Source: Planctomycetota bacterium (GTDB lineage: Bacteria > Planctomycetota > Planctomycetia > Pirellulales > Pirellulaceae). Taken from it: a stretch of 64,000 nt of DNA. The notes below the pieces were generated by a model that saw only the letters and a program-made list of their open reading frames with translations, did no database searches and was not told the DNA's origin. The position numbers were made by a program, and so were the translations under genes. How positions within the stretch are numbered: the stretch's first letter is position 1; each line of letters opens with the position of its first letter. Shown in pieces: positions 9,032 through 18,686 of this stretch. The stretch is taken from the NCBI GenBank assembly GCA_963204915.1, contig CAUJHS010000070.1:31639-95638 (forward strand), in the 5' to 3' direction.

Positions 9032-9922
9032 ATGCAGACGATTTCTTCGAAGCTGAGCGACGCGGAAGGATGGAATCATCGTTTTGCGACGTGTAACGGG
9101 ATTCAACTTCATTACGTTGAAGCGGGGTGCGGCGAACCCGTTATCCTGCTGCATGGATTTCCCGAGTTTTGGTATTCTTGGCGCCATCAGTTGGGCGCCT
9201 TGGCCGGCGAGGGCTTTCGAGCCGTAGCGCCTGATCTGCGAGGATATCACCAGTCGAGCAAACCGCCCGGTGTGGCGAACTACCGCATTGGAACGCTCGT
9301 GAACGATGTGGTCGAACTTATCGGACAGACGGCGAACGGCAAAGCCGCAGTGGTGGGGCATGATTGGGGCGGCGTAATCGCATGGCGCTTGGCGGCGCTG
9401 CATCCAGACCGGGTACGCAAACTCGTCATTCTGAATGCGCCGCATCCTGCGGCGTTTCGCGAGGAACTTCGGCGCAACCTGGGTCAGTGGTTTCGGTCGG
9501 CGTACATGCTATTCTTCCAACTGCCCTGGTTGCCGGAATGGACGATCCGCGCCTTCAATTTCAAACTCTTGGAGCGCATGTTTTGTAGGCAACCGACGAG
9601 CCCCGCATGTTTTTCACACGAGGACATTGCCGCTTACAAGCACGCGTTGAGCGGGCCAAACGGGTTGCGCTCGCCGCTAAATTACTACCGCGCCGCAATG
9701 CGGTATCCGCGAGACATCAATGACCCGCCGCAAGTCGTGACGGCGCCTACGTTGGTGATTTGGGGTTGCCGCGATTCCTTCTTGAACGAACGGCTGACCC
9801 GGCGTCTTGCGACGTGGGCGCCCAATCTGCGCATTGAGCGCCTGCCCGAGGCGAGCCACTGGGTGCAAAACGATGCGCCCGAACCGGTGAACCGAGTCTT
9901 GCTTGAGTTTCTTCAAGCGTGA
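9032..9922 (+). CDS. Alpha/beta hydrolase, epoxide-hydrolase-like
   Basis: A 296-residue alpha/beta-hydrolase of the epoxide hydrolase/haloalkane dehalogenase branch. The sequence shows the oxyanion HGFPEFWYSWR, PDLRGYHQSSKP, the nucleophile elbow VVGHDWGG with D111, the acid in WGCRDSFL (D248) and the catalytic base in EASHWVQ (H276). A cap region between residues 135 and 210 holds a NYYRA tyrosine segment like those that polarise epoxides. Use of Asp as nucleophile together with HGFPE favours epoxide hydrolase over an esterase. It is convergent with the beta-helix gene, the two stops being almost adjacent. The physiological substrate cannot be read from the sequence. Confidence 0.9.
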   Translation: MQTISSKLSDAEGWNHRFATCNGIQLHYVEAGCGEPVILLHGFPEFWYSWRHQLGALAGEGFRAVAPDLRGYHQSSKPPGVANYRIGTLVNDVVELIGQTANGKAAVVGHDWGGVIAWRLAALHPDRVRKLVILNAPHPAAFREELRRNLGQWFRSAYMLFFQLPWLPEWTIRAFNFKLLERMFCRQPTSPACFSHEDIAAYKHALSGPNGLRSPLNYYRAAMRYPRDINDPPQVVTAPTLVIWGCRDSFLNERLTRRLATWAPNLRIERLPEASHWVQNDAPEPVNRVLLEFLQA

Positions 9923-9923
9923 A

Positions 9924-11132
9924 TCAGGGCGAAGATGCGGCGGGAAGGTTGTGGTCAATGACCGAGTTCTGTAGCTGGTCATGGTCGCTTTCCGTGTCGG
10001 TCAAGGTATTGCCAAGAAACACGGTTCGGTTGACAGCTTGCTCCAAGGCGATCGCCTTAGGCTGGACGCCGCTGAACGTGTTGCCCACGAAGGTCAGGTC
10101 GACGCCGCCGGCAAGCGTCACGCCGGCCGCCGCCAAATCGTCGGTAGCGCGTTTTAATTGTCCCTCGCCAAGGTAGCTGTTGGAAAAGCTGTTGCCCGTC
10201 ACGGTGATTCGTCCGCTCGCCGGACCGATTCGCACCGCGTCGGTCTTCATTAACGTTAACGCATTAGCGCTGACGGCGCACCCATGAGCGTCGCGCAGGT
10301 CGATACCAGCGCCGTTATGAGCGATCACGTTCGCACTCAGTGCAATTCCGTAGCAGTCGCGGTCCAAGATGATGGCCGTACCAGCGCACTCTTCAATCAT
10401 GTTGCCCGAGACGACTGACCCGTACGTGTTTTCGATCACCACGCCGTGTCCGAGGTGATCGTCAAGATTATTGCCGGACATGGCGAGGTTGAATCCGTCT
10501 TTGCAGTGCAGCGCGTCTTGGTTTTCTTCGAACTGATTGGCAGACACGACAATGTCATGACAACCGAGCAGATTCAAGCCAATTCCTTTGTTATAGGTTA
10601 TCAACGAATCGCAGATGCGGGGATCTTCATAGCATTGGTCAAGCCGCACGCCGTCGCCGCCGTGTTCGCTCAAGGTGACGCCGTCGATGAAAATCTCATT
10701 GATCCGTTGGGCGAAAACGCCGTGGCCGCTCTTGGGATTGCCCGTGATCCGAAAATTGGCCAGTCGGATGCGCCACAGTTCGTGACGGCGATCTTCCGCC
10801 CCGTCGGGATGAACAATGTGCAGCGCGGGGCTTCCTTCTTCATTCAAGTTGACAATGTGTGTGGCCGTTCCGGCGCCTTGCAGGCAGACATCACCCTTTT
10901 TGAGGACAAGCGGTTGTCGGATTTCAAACCTTCCTGCGGGTAGCATCACCATTCCGCCTTCCTCGGGAAGCGCGTCCAAGGCCGCCTGCAGCGAAGGATA
11001 GCGTGCGGCGTCAATCGTCGGGCGTGCGCCAGGCAAGCCTTCTTGCCAATGTGCGGTTCCGCGGTTGGAAAGTCCAATGCAGCAAATCGCGATCATGGCC
11101 AGCAGCGCTGTAGCACCTAAGATTTGTTTCAT
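9924..11132 (-). CDS. Secreted right-handed parallel beta-helix repeat protein
   Basis: A 402-residue protein with an N-terminal signal (MKQILGATALLAMIAICCIGL) and then a pectate-lyase-like beta-helix. It opens with the common entry motif ARYPSLQAALDALPEEGGMVMLPAGRFEI. Successive coils follow, with N at turn positions (FRITGN, SANQFEENQDALHC, SGNNLDDHLGHGVVIENTYG, SGNMIEECAGTAIIL, SANVIAHNGAGIDL, TGNSFSN, VGNTFSG, LGNTLTD). Such proteins are often polysaccharide lyases or epimerases, but no specific catalytic residues stand out. A role in carbohydrate handling is an inference. A nearly 0.5 kb gene-free stretch lies upstream of its start. Confidence 0.88.
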   Translation of the reverse strand: MKQILGATALLAMIAICCIGLSNRGTAHWQEGLPGARPTIDAARYPSLQAALDALPEEGGMVMLPAGRFEIRQPLVLKKGDVCLQGAGTATHIVNLNEEGSPALHIVHPDGAEDRRHELWRIRLANFRITGNPKSGHGVFAQRINEIFIDGVTLSEHGGDGVRLDQCYEDPRICDSLITYNKGIGLNLLGCHDIVVSANQFEENQDALHCKDGFNLAMSGNNLDDHLGHGVVIENTYGSVVSGNMIEECAGTAIILDRDCYGIALSANVIAHNGAGIDLRDAHGCAVSANALTLMKTDAVRIGPASGRITVTGNSFSNSYLGEGQLKRATDDLAAAGVTLAGGVDLTFVGNTFSGVQPKAIALEQAVNRTVFLGNTLTDTESDHDQLQNSVIDHNLPAASSP

Positions 11133-11619
11133 AACGCAGTCCTCCGGCTTAAGAAGAAATAATGGCTCGAACTTCGCCTGTATTCACGTTTGCTGAAGTC
11201 TAGTCGTAACCCAGGCCACCTGCCACGCGCCGCACATCGCGCAGGAAGTGGAAACAAAGAAAACGACGAGCGGGCAAACAAACGCGGGCTAGGCACAGTA
11301 AACGACGGAACATCGATTGTGCGTTCGCGTGACAAAACGGCGTCCTGTGCGCGATTGAGCGCGCAAATGCGCGCCTATCCGCACACTTTGGAAAGATGAC
11401 TCGCGCACGCCTGCGGAATGACGGTTTCCATCAATACTTACAAGCACGGTCCAACGCACGAGATACGAAAAAACATTTATAAGGCCTCGGCTTGGTCCAG
11501 CGCTTGCAGTAGTAGTTCACACCACCCGCAGGAAACAAACCTTACTTTCACGGTAGCTCTTCCTGCCACTTACCCCGCCGAATTGGTGCTCGTCGGTAGC
11601 GATGACTGGGAGCAGTATA
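11133..11619. other. Gene-free interval between divergent genes
   Basis: About 490 bases separate the starts of the beta-helix gene (minus strand) and the small secreted protein (plus strand), so promoters for both should lie here. The short reading frames inside lack plausible starts or protein-like composition. A GC hairpin (GCGCGC, loop AAAT, GCGCGC) lies at 11359-11374. A ribosome binding site GGGAG sits just upstream of the ATG at 11620. Nothing else was recognised. Confidence 0.4.
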
Positions 11620-12099
11620 ATGTTAAAGCATTGTGCGCAAACGATTTGCGTTGTTGTGATTCTTGGCGGCGCTCTTTACTTTGGACAAGCGGGCGCACCG
11701 ACGAATCCTGCGGCGGAAGTCGCATCGGAGGATTTTTTCAATCCCTCTTGGGCTGTGGCCCGGCACGCGAATGACTCGCTTGTCGAGTTCATGCAGTCGC
11801 CATCGTATGTTGAGTTTACTGATGCGCTCACGCAGGTGAATCACACACGAGAAAAACTCATGCAAACGGCGGCGTCCGGCGCTGGCGACAGTGAGGCGGC
11901 CGCCCAAGAATATCGTGCTGCGGTGCAACGCTTGCAGGCGGCGCTTGAGCGCGTCAAAGAACGCGTCGCGCCGGGAGAATTATCCATGCTTGTTCACGAT
12001 AGTGCGTATCAAGCGCGAATGGAAATGAATGATGGCGAAGGAAGTGTTCCGCCGTTCGCGTGGGAATTAGGGCCGCATGCTCAGGAGTTGACGCCGTGA
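11620..12099 (+). CDS. Small secreted hypothetical protein
   Basis: I do not recognise a family. The start at 11620 is chosen because GGGAG lies about seven bases upstream. The product of ~159 residues begins with a signal-type segment (MLKHCAQTICVVVILGGALYF). The rest is helical and charged, with a probable short amphipathic or coiled region around residues 75-115 (EAAAQEYRAAVQRLQAALER). No cysteine pattern or catalytic motif is seen in the mature part. It overlaps the next gene by a GTGA junction and so is probably the first gene of an operon with the HEAT-repeat and radical-SAM genes. Confidence 0.7.
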   Translation: MLKHCAQTICVVVILGGALYFGQAGAPTNPAAEVASEDFFNPSWAVARHANDSLVEFMQSPSYVEFTDALTQVNHTREKLMQTAASGAGDSEAAAQEYRAAVQRLQAALERVKERVAPGELSMLVHDSAYQARMEMNDGEGSVPPFAWELGPHAQELTP

Positions 12100-13157
12100 A
12101 GATGAGAAACGCGATCGTGGTGGGGATTTCCTGGGTGGCGCTGGCCGCAAGTAGTGTTGTCATGCCCGCTCTCGGCGCGAGTCCCAACTTGTTAGCGGAT
12201 TCGATAGCTGAAATCGTCGAGCGGATTCGTTTTCCTCAGGAATTGCCCGACCGTGTGCGGGCCGCAGAGGACTTGGCGACCTTTGGCGAAGCCGCGGTGC
12301 CTGTTTTGCGAGAACTCTTGCAGAGCGATGATCCCAGCGTTCGCGACGCGGCGTGCCTGAGTTTGGGACGTATGGGGCCTCAAGGGCAAGACGCCGTGGC
12401 GGACTTAACGCAGATCGCCGGGAATTCCAAAGATCCGCTTCAAGAAATGGCGGTCTATGCGCTGCGCGGTATTGGTGAGCCAGCGACCCCCGCTGCTTCT
12501 GTCTTGGGAGAACTCGTGTTTGGTGAGAACGCGCGCCTCTCAGCTCTCGCTATGCAAACGCTGGGAAAAATGGGGCCTGGCGCTGCGCCTGTTTTGGCGC
12601 GATTGCTCGAACATTCCGATCCGGAGATTCGTCTAGGTGCAGTGTGTGCACTGGAGCGGTTGGGGCCTACGGCTGCCGGCGTCGCACCCGCATTGGTGCG
12701 AGCGATGAGCGACACGGATCGCTCGGTGGGAGAGTCCGCGGCCTTGGCTTTGGCGGCACAGAAGATGAACAGCGCCGAGACGTTGACCGATTTGCTCGAT
12801 CATGATTCGGTGACAACTCGGCGGCGAGCGGCAATGGCGATTAGTCAGGAGACTGCGGTTGTCGAGCAGTCGGCGCCCGCTTTGAGCGACGCGCTCGAGG
12901 ACCCCGATTCGGTAGTGCGCTACTGGGCGGCCCGCGCTCTCGGCGCACCGAATAAGGCCACCCCGCACACAATTCAAAATCTCATCATGGCGCTGAACGA
13001 CCAAGACGCCGATGTCCGCTGGCAAGCGGCTGCGTCGCTGGCGCGGGTGAATGCCGTCGATGAAGCCAAAGCATCTCTGAGTAAGCTCCTTCAAGATCCC
13101 AACCCCATGGTGCGCGCCCAAGCCGAACGGATTTTGAGCCAGCGGCCCGCGGGTTAA
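12096..13157 (+). CDS. Secreted HEAT-repeat protein (PBS-lyase-type repeats)
   Basis: The likely start is GTG at 12096, overlapping the previous stop and preceded by CAGGAG. ATG at 12102 is the alternative. The ~353-residue product has a signal segment (IVVGISWVALAASSVVMPALGA). About nine HEAT/armadillo-like helical pairs of roughly 31 residues follow, with repeats of the type AVPVLRELLQSDDPSVRDAA, LARLLEHSDPEIRLGAV and LIMALNDQDADVRWQAAASL. These solenoids are protein-binding scaffolds, so an enzymatic role is not expected despite the PBS-lyase label of the repeat. The gene is followed 16 bases later by the radical-SAM gene. Confidence 0.88.
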   Translation: MKMRNAIVVGISWVALAASSVVMPALGASPNLLADSIAEIVERIRFPQELPDRVRAAEDLATFGEAAVPVLRELLQSDDPSVRDAACLSLGRMGPQGQDAVADLTQIAGNSKDPLQEMAVYALRGIGEPATPAASVLGELVFGENARLSALAMQTLGKMGPGAAPVLARLLEHSDPEIRLGAVCALERLGPTAAGVAPALVRAMSDTDRSVGESAALALAAQKMNSAETLTDLLDHDSVTTRRRAAMAISQETAVVEQSAPALSDALEDPDSVVRYWAARALGAPNKATPHTIQNLIMALNDQDADVRWQAAASLARVNAVDEAKASLSKLLQDPNPMVRAQAERILSQRPAG

Positions 13158-13173
13158 CCGTCTGGAACCGGCT

Positions 13174-14511
13174 ATGAATCGACGCCGCTTGCTGCTTGTG
13201 AATCCCGTCAATCCAGCACGGAGCGGGTTTTCGTTGAATCGAAGTTCTCGCTTTCCGCCCGTAGGGTTAGGCATTGTCGCCGCGCTAACGCCTCCTGATT
13301 GGGACGTAACGTTAGCGGATGAAAACTTCGCTTCGTTCGAATTGGGGGATGCCGATCTCGTCGGTATCACGGCGTTTACTTCCGCAGCGAACCGCGCCTA
13401 TGAAATTGCCGCGACGTGTCGGGCTCGAGGAATTCCCGTCGTCATGGGCGGCATTCACGCTTCAATGCGTCCTGACGAGGCGGGACAGCACGTTGACGCG
13501 GTAGTCGTGGGCGAAGCCGAGTCGGTTTGGACGCAATTGCTCAACGATTTGTCTGCTGGAAATCTTCGCCGTCGATACGACGGCGCCTGGTTGGGCGGCG
13601 AGCAGTTTCTTCCTCCACGTCGCGACCTGTATGCCGATGGGTATATGTTCGCTTCGATCCAAACGTCGCGCGGTTGCCCTTTAGACTGCGACTTTTGCTC
13701 GGTCACGGCGCACAATGGTCGGCGATACCGCCGCCGTCCCGTGGAGCAAGTGCTCGATGAGTTAGAAACGATCTCAAACGAGTTCTTGTTCTTTATTGAC
13801 GACAATATCATCGGGTACGGGACCGACAGTCGGCAACAAGCCCTGGCCTTGTTTCAAGGTATGGTCGAACGAGGCTTGCGAAAGCAGTGGTTCTGCCAGG
13901 CTTCGGTGAACGTCGCCGATGATCAAGAGGTATTGGAATGGGCCGCTCAAGCCGGATGTCGAATGATCTTTCTGGGTATCGAAGCGGAAGATGTCGACGC
14001 CCTGACGGAAGTCAACAAGCGGCTCAATCTCAAACGTGGGATGGACCACTACGCTACGATCTTCGATCGGATTCATCAGGCGGGCATCGCCGTGCTGGGC
14101 GCATTCATTTTTGGCATGGACGGCGACACCCCCGAAAAGCTGCGACATCGCGCTCAGTACATGATCGAAAGCGACGTCGACGTTATGCAGGCGACCGTGA
14201 TGACGCCCCTCCCGGGAACTGGATTATTTCAACGACTCGAACGTGAAAATCGCTTGCTCTTTAATCACTTTCCCCAAGATTGGTCGCACTATGACCTGAC
14301 TCAATGGGTTCACCAACCCGTGGGGCATTCGCGGGAAGAGTTGTGGGAAGTTTACCTCGATTGCCAGAAACGCATTTACGATTGGGATACGCTCAAACGA
14401 AAGGCTCAACGCACCCTCGCCACGACGGGCCGCTGGGAGGCGATGGAGTTCGCCTACCGTTCGAATATGAGCTATCGCAACATTGCCGAGTCGCAAGGCA
14501 ACTTGTCATAG
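13174..14511 (+). CDS. B12-binding-domain radical SAM protein
   Basis: A 445-residue cytosolic enzyme. The N-terminal ~130 residues form a cobalamin-binding-type Rossmann domain (LLLVNPVNP, RFPPVGLGIVAALTP, DLVGITAFTSAANRAYEIA, VVMGGIHASMRPDEA, VVVGEAE). The radical SAM core has the 4Fe-4S motif C168-x3-C172-x2-C175 (in SRGCPLDCDFCSV), then FFIDDNIIGY, FLGIEAED and GAFIFGMDGDTPE, which fit the P-methylase/BchE-like branch. The conserved B12-ligating His is not obvious, as is common in this subgroup. The substrate is unknown. It ends the operon that starts at 11620 and is convergent with the nitronate monooxygenase gene. Confidence 0.9.
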   Translation: MNRRRLLLVNPVNPARSGFSLNRSSRFPPVGLGIVAALTPPDWDVTLADENFASFELGDADLVGITAFTSAANRAYEIAATCRARGIPVVMGGIHASMRPDEAGQHVDAVVVGEAESVWTQLLNDLSAGNLRRRYDGAWLGGEQFLPPRRDLYADGYMFASIQTSRGCPLDCDFCSVTAHNGRRYRRRPVEQVLDELETISNEFLFFIDDNIIGYGTDSRQQALALFQGMVERGLRKQWFCQASVNVADDQEVLEWAAQAGCRMIFLGIEAEDVDALTEVNKRLNLKRGMDHYATIFDRIHQAGIAVLGAFIFGMDGDTPEKLRHRAQYMIESDVDVMQATVMTPLPGTGLFQRLERENRLLFNHFPQDWSHYDLTQWVHQPVGHSREELWEVYLDCQKRIYDWDTLKRKAQRTLATTGRWEAMEFAYRSNMSYRNIAESQGNLS

Positions 14512-14553
14512 CGTACGCCGCGATGGCTGTTCGCGGCAGCTTACTTCCTGGTT

Positions 14554-16035
14554 CTAAACGAGCCCGTCCTTGTGTGAAACCTGGGGAGATGGCAGGACGC
14601 CCTCCATGCCGGAAAGTAGGTAAGAGATTACATCCTGCGCTGAGTAACTCGTTGCCTCGGACGTGGGAAGATATCGAGGAATGTGGCGAACGTCGTCGCC
14701 GCTTGTAACGAGCGGCCTTTCCGTTTCGCCGTTTTCTCGCAATTGCCCCAGCCCCACATTCGCCAACAAAGCGTTGCAAAGGCACTTGCGGCCCAAGGTA
14801 TCGGCCAAAGCGCCTCCTTTTTGAACATAGGCTTCTTCCTTTTCCGCGGGACAACGCCACCCGAGCGAACCGTCGGTGCGTTGGTAGGCGTGTCGCAGGT
14901 AACCCAAGTCGCATTGGCGTTTCCGGGCGGAAGGTGCGTCCATCTCGGACAACGTATCGGGCAATCGCAGAATTTTGAAAGGAAATCCCGTCGGTGAGGC
15001 GACGGGGTCGGTGAATACGTCCAAGTCGCCGCGGCGCGCCAGCGCAAGTGTCTGTTGTTTGAGGTCGTTACGCAGTCCGGACTCTTCACAAAACGCGAAC
15101 GCGGTGCCGACTTGAATGCCCGCAGCGCCGGCTTCTAAAGCATCGCACAAACGCTCGGGTGCGCCGTAGGAACCGGCTAACCAGAACGGCAAATCCAAGG
15201 CGCGAAAGGCGCTCAAGTCGGCTACGTCACGTGGTCCGTATTGAGGCTCCCCTCGGGCGTTGACTTGCATGGCGCCGCGCGGCGGCGCGTTATGTCCGCC
15301 GGCAGACGGCCCTTCTACGACAAATCCGTCGACACGCCCGTTGGACTTTCGTGCAAGCATGGTGGCCAATGTGGCTGACGAGACAATGGCCAGAAACTTG
15401 GGGCGTTCTAACCAGGGAATTTCACCTCCAGCGAAGGTGCGAGGATCAAAGCGAGTTACAAACCGGTTATCGGGCCCAGCACCTGCCACATCAAGCGTCA
15501 ACTCCGCGACCTGGCCATGGCTTAGTTGGTCTAAAACGCCCGGAATCGTGCGGGGAATGCCAGCGCCCATGAGTACGTAATCCACACCTCCCAACATGGC
15601 GCCAAACAGTGAGGGCAGCAGAGGAGTCTGAATCTTTTCGAGATAGTTCACGCCAACCAAGCCGTGGTGACTTTCTTTGGCCAAGTACACTTCGGCAAAG
15701 TTTGCGACAACCAAAAGTTCGATCGCCTCCGCGGAGGGCTCGTGACTGGGTAACGGAACCGGACGAAATGGCTGTTTCGGCGATTTCCCCTCAGGAATGA
15801 AATAGCGAGTGAGGATCCGATCGACCACATCGGGGTAGGGAAACGCGGCCAATGCACGGCGAAAATGTTCACCGGGGTCGCCAAGTTGAAGCTGGCGGGT
15901 CAGCACGACATCCAGTGCAGTTCCTGAGACCACCCCAAGTTGCCCCGCTCGCGCCACGGCCCGAGCCAAGGGCCATGATGAAATTGCGACCCCCATTCCA
16001 CCTTGAATGATTATGGGATGCGGTCTGCTTTCCAT
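14554..16035 (-). CDS. Nitronate monooxygenase/2-nitropropane dioxygenase family flavoprotein
   Basis: The start at 16035 (MESRPHPIIIQGGMG) is preferred because GGAG lies ~9 bases upstream, giving 493 residues. A longer start at 16119 is open. The FMN-binding TIM barrel is shown by IIQGGMGVAIS, GQLGVVSGTALD, VDYVLMGAGIP, VDGFVVEGPSAGGHN, PFWLAGSYGAPE and AGAAGIQVGTAFAFCEESGL. An extra C-terminal segment of about 110 residues (KRQCDLGYLR, GWRCPAEKEEAYV, GRKCLCNALLA, LVTSGDDV) is typical of the longer actinobacterial/planctomycete subgroup. The family oxidises nitronates, and this member's real substrate is uncertain. It is a single gene, divergent from the hypothetical gene at 16338. Confidence 0.88.
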   Translation of the reverse strand: MESRPHPIIIQGGMGVAISSWPLARAVARAGQLGVVSGTALDVVLTRQLQLGDPGEHFRRALAAFPYPDVVDRILTRYFIPEGKSPKQPFRPVPLPSHEPSAEAIELLVVANFAEVYLAKESHHGLVGVNYLEKIQTPLLPSLFGAMLGGVDYVLMGAGIPRTIPGVLDQLSHGQVAELTLDVAGAGPDNRFVTRFDPRTFAGGEIPWLERPKFLAIVSSATLATMLARKSNGRVDGFVVEGPSAGGHNAPPRGAMQVNARGEPQYGPRDVADLSAFRALDLPFWLAGSYGAPERLCDALEAGAAGIQVGTAFAFCEESGLRNDLKQQTLALARRGDLDVFTDPVASPTGFPFKILRLPDTLSEMDAPSARKRQCDLGYLRHAYQRTDGSLGWRCPAEKEEAYVQKGGALADTLGRKCLCNALLANVGLGQLRENGETERPLVTSGDDVRHIPRYLPTSEATSYSAQDVISYLLSGMEGVLPSPQVSHKDGLV

Positions 16036-16337
16036 GGCGAGAGCTCCGATCACGAAGAGTCGTCCAGCGTAAGGGACAGCGTATATTCTCAGTTTAGGGA
16101 GTTCGTCGGCGGACGTCATGCGTTGCCACGTAATAGTTGTGTAATTCCGCGGGGTCGGTTTGCGGCATGCGAGGAGAAGACCGGCGTTGCGTTATCCGGC
16201 GAAAGTTTCTAAGGTTGGGCCTGTTACACGCTTCCGGCCCCCCGATTAGCCTACCTAGTGTGCATCGCCGGCACGAGCGACACCAACCTCACGCCTTTCA
16301 ATGTGCAACAAGTTCAAAGTGCAACAAAGGAGATGTT
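16036..16337. promoter_or_regulatory. Divergent promoter region
   Basis: About 300 bases lie between the divergent starts of the nitronate monooxygenase (minus) and the secreted hypothetical gene (plus). Both upstream controls must lie here. The only element I can place securely is the AAAGGAG ribosome binding site before 16338. No clear -35/-10 pair or operator was recognised. Confidence 0.35.
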
Positions 16338-17408
16338 ATGCACCTTGCCCAATTGGCCATGGCGGGCCTCATGTTAACCTTTACGATTGTTGATTCGGCG
16401 AGCGGCAACCCCTATGTGGGGATGGTGCAACAACTGGCCGATCAAAATTGGCGCCGCTGGCAAGCGATTAACACAACTGGCGGATCGCCCGTTGCGCCGG
16501 CGCCTGCGATGCGCGGTCGCGGCATGGGACGAATGCGCGTCCAGGCGACACTGAATCAAAAAGCGCTCGAAGAATACTTGAATGTGCTGGTTCCTGCCGC
16601 CAAACCGCTGACGGACGTGGCCCATGTGCCGAAAGAATACGCTGTTCCATTGGACCCGCAAAAGCGATGGACTCGCTACTACACCCAAGCCAAGCTGCAA
16701 CTGCGCCCCCGTATTCAGTACCAATGGCGTTCCAATGTCACGGGCGACACTAGTTTGGTCACGCTGACGGAAGAACACGTGGCGACACTGCGCGCCAACT
16801 TCGACGTGGTCATGTGGTATCGCAATGAACTCGAGATCTTAGCAGAATCGCAACAAAACGCCGGGGCGCAACATTTTCAGCTGTTTCTCGATTACATCAT
16901 TGGCGGAATGCTCGATGGACTTCCCCAGGCGCCCGACATCGCCATGGGAAGTGGTTCGGTTTCGGCGCCCTCATGGGAGTTGGACGAACGGCAATTGCGC
17001 GAGCAGTTGGTCATGGCGTACCGATATTTGTTGGCCAAGTATCAAACTTACCCCGAGTACGAAGAGTTCAAGGCGGCCGATGTGGCGTTGTTGACTTCGT
17101 TGATGAATATCGGGCTGTTGATGGGAGCGCAAATCTATCCCGAATCGATTGACGGCATGAGCGTTGATCTCACGTCGAACGGACCCAATGCAGCGTGGAA
17201 GCGTCCCATGGCTGAATTGATGGGCATTCTCAAGACGCGTTCCGAGCAAGGCCTAACGTTGGCGCACGAGACATCGGATGATGAACTGCGGCCGTGTATT
17301 GTAAAAATCCCAGCTCCCAAGCCAAAGGATGCGCCCAAGGCGACGACGCCGGAAAAGCAGGAAAGCCCTCCCACGCAGCGTGTCGAGATCATCGTGCATC
17401 CGAAATGA
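16338..17408 (+). CDS. Secreted hypothetical protein
   Basis: I recognise no family. The start is fixed at the ATG at 16338 by the strong site AAAGGAG just upstream. Longer starts to 16137 are rejected. The ~356-residue product begins with a weak signal-like stretch (LAQLAMAGLMLTFTIVDSASG). It has a Gly/Arg/Met-rich patch (MRGRGMGRMRV, about residues 55-65), a mostly helical middle rich in aromatic residues, and a low-complexity Lys/Pro-rich tail (APKPKDAPKATTPEKQ). No catalytic motif or cysteine pattern is visible. It stands alone, divergent from the nitronate monooxygenase and convergent with the next minus-strand gene. Confidence 0.75.
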   Translation: MHLAQLAMAGLMLTFTIVDSASGNPYVGMVQQLADQNWRRWQAINTTGGSPVAPAPAMRGRGMGRMRVQATLNQKALEEYLNVLVPAAKPLTDVAHVPKEYAVPLDPQKRWTRYYTQAKLQLRPRIQYQWRSNVTGDTSLVTLTEEHVATLRANFDVVMWYRNELEILAESQQNAGAQHFQLFLDYIIGGMLDGLPQAPDIAMGSGSVSAPSWELDERQLREQLVMAYRYLLAKYQTYPEYEEFKAADVALLTSLMNIGLLMGAQIYPESIDGMSVDLTSNGPNAAWKRPMAELMGILKTRSEQGLTLAHETSDDELRPCIVKIPAPKPKDAPKATTPEKQESPPTQRVEIIVHPK

Positions 17409-17495
17409 TGCCGCCGGGACACAAGGCGGGGAGCCACTTGAGTTCATTGGAACGTCGCGGATATGTACCTTACGAAGCGAACAACGCGCCAAGCA

Positions 17496-18623
17496 TTAGG
17501 TGCTCAAGGTTCCTTTCCGCAGCGCCGCTTCGCAACGCTGAAGCAAGTCGAAGGAACCCAAGGCGCGCAAACGCGGCTCGGCTCGATGAAAATGTCGTCG
17601 GGCAGCGCGAAGCTCGTCTTGGGCGGCGCATGCAAGGCATAGATACGCGTAAGTACGGTCGATCGCCGCGCCGATCAATGGCGTGGCGTTACGGAGCGGA
17701 AACAGCGCCGCCAAAGTATCTTCGAAATGCATTTGCGCGCGGGCGGGATCGCCCGACTCAAGATCGATCATCCCTTCGAGCATCTTGGCGAAAATCTCCA
17801 GCACGTCGCTCAGCACATGCGTGCGCGCTTGCTCCAATAGTTGTCTCGCACGCTCCGCGTCCCGCTGCCACCGAATGACCGACGTGGCAAGATCCAACAG
17901 CACCGTGGGGTTGTCAGACGCAAGTTCGAACGCCTTCTCCTGCATACGAACGATCATGTCAGGCTTTCCTGCGGCGAAATAGACGTCGCCCATGCGACCC
18001 CAATACAGCCACGCCGGCAACTGTTGGTCATCGGCGAACGGTTTGAGGATACGTAATGCTTCGTCGAGCCGACCCAAACCGGCGAGAGCTTGCGCCTCAC
18101 AAAACGCGGCTTCCTCAGGCGGAATACTGCCGCGGACGCGCGGCAAGCGGGTGAGAACTTGCTCCCAGCGACCCCAGGCCAAGGCATCAATCATTCGAGT
18201 GTAGCGATGGGTGGCGTTGAACAATTGCGACCCTATGCCGAATAAGAGCGGAAACGCCGCAATTGCGAGCGCTACGTAGTCGCTCCAGCCTTGTGGCCAA
18301 TTCATGATGCGGCGAAACATCAGAAACGCGGCGGCCGCGCCATAAACGATCCAACCGCTGTTATAGAGCTTCCAGGCTACGAACAGGGCGTCGTCAAGCC
18401 AACTGCCGAAATACCGAAACTGAAGATACTCGGCCGGCGTAATTTCGTCGGCAAATTCGCTTTGCCTGGTGTAGTGCGCCGAGACATCGTCGGTGTGTAG
18501 TTCGATGTCGTGGTAACCCCGTTTCTGAAATTGTTTATACGCGAGATCGGCCGTGGGCGCATCAATACGCACCGTTTCTTGTTTGCCATTGCGAGAACGA
18601 CCGGTCAGTAGATACTCGGGCAT
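17496..18623 (-). CDS. Membrane protein with TPR-like repeat region
   Basis: A 375-residue protein starting at ATG 18623. Residues 1-65 resemble the small N-terminal domain seen in planctomycete membrane proteins (EYLLTGRSRNGKQETVRIDA, then AYKQFQKRGYHDIELHTDD). Two hydrophobic segments follow (about 88-105, GWIVYGAAAAFLMF, and 115-135, YVALAIAAFPLLFGIGSQLF). The C-terminal 230 residues look like helical TPR-type repeats (EEAAFCEAQALAGLGRLDEAL, WLYWGRMGDVYFAAGKPD), suggesting a protein-interaction scaffold at the membrane. It is the last gene of a minus-strand set starting at the HD hydrolase, with 63 bases to the gene upstream. The function is unknown. Confidence 0.75.
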   Translation of the reverse strand: MPEYLLTGRSRNGKQETVRIDAPTADLAYKQFQKRGYHDIELHTDDVSAHYTRQSEFADEITPAEYLQFRYFGSWLDDALFVAWKLYNSGWIVYGAAAAFLMFRRIMNWPQGWSDYVALAIAAFPLLFGIGSQLFNATHRYTRMIDALAWGRWEQVLTRLPRVRGSIPPEEAAFCEAQALAGLGRLDEALRILKPFADDQQLPAWLYWGRMGDVYFAAGKPDMIVRMQEKAFELASDNPTVLLDLATSVIRWQRDAERARQLLEQARTHVLSDVLEIFAKMLEGMIDLESGDPARAQMHFEDTLAALFPLRNATPLIGAAIDRTYAYLCLACAAQDELRAARRHFHRAEPRLRALGSFDLLQRCEAALRKGTLST

Positions 18624-18686
18624 GATTCAGCGCCTTGTCGTTCGAAGGAGCGACCTGTGCAACGTAGTGCGCCTTCCAAGTTCAGA

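Noticed and set aside
11418..11774. 118-codon plus-strand frame
   Set aside because: It overlaps the better supported gene at 11620 in another frame, and has a Ser/His/Thr-rich, non-protein-like start.
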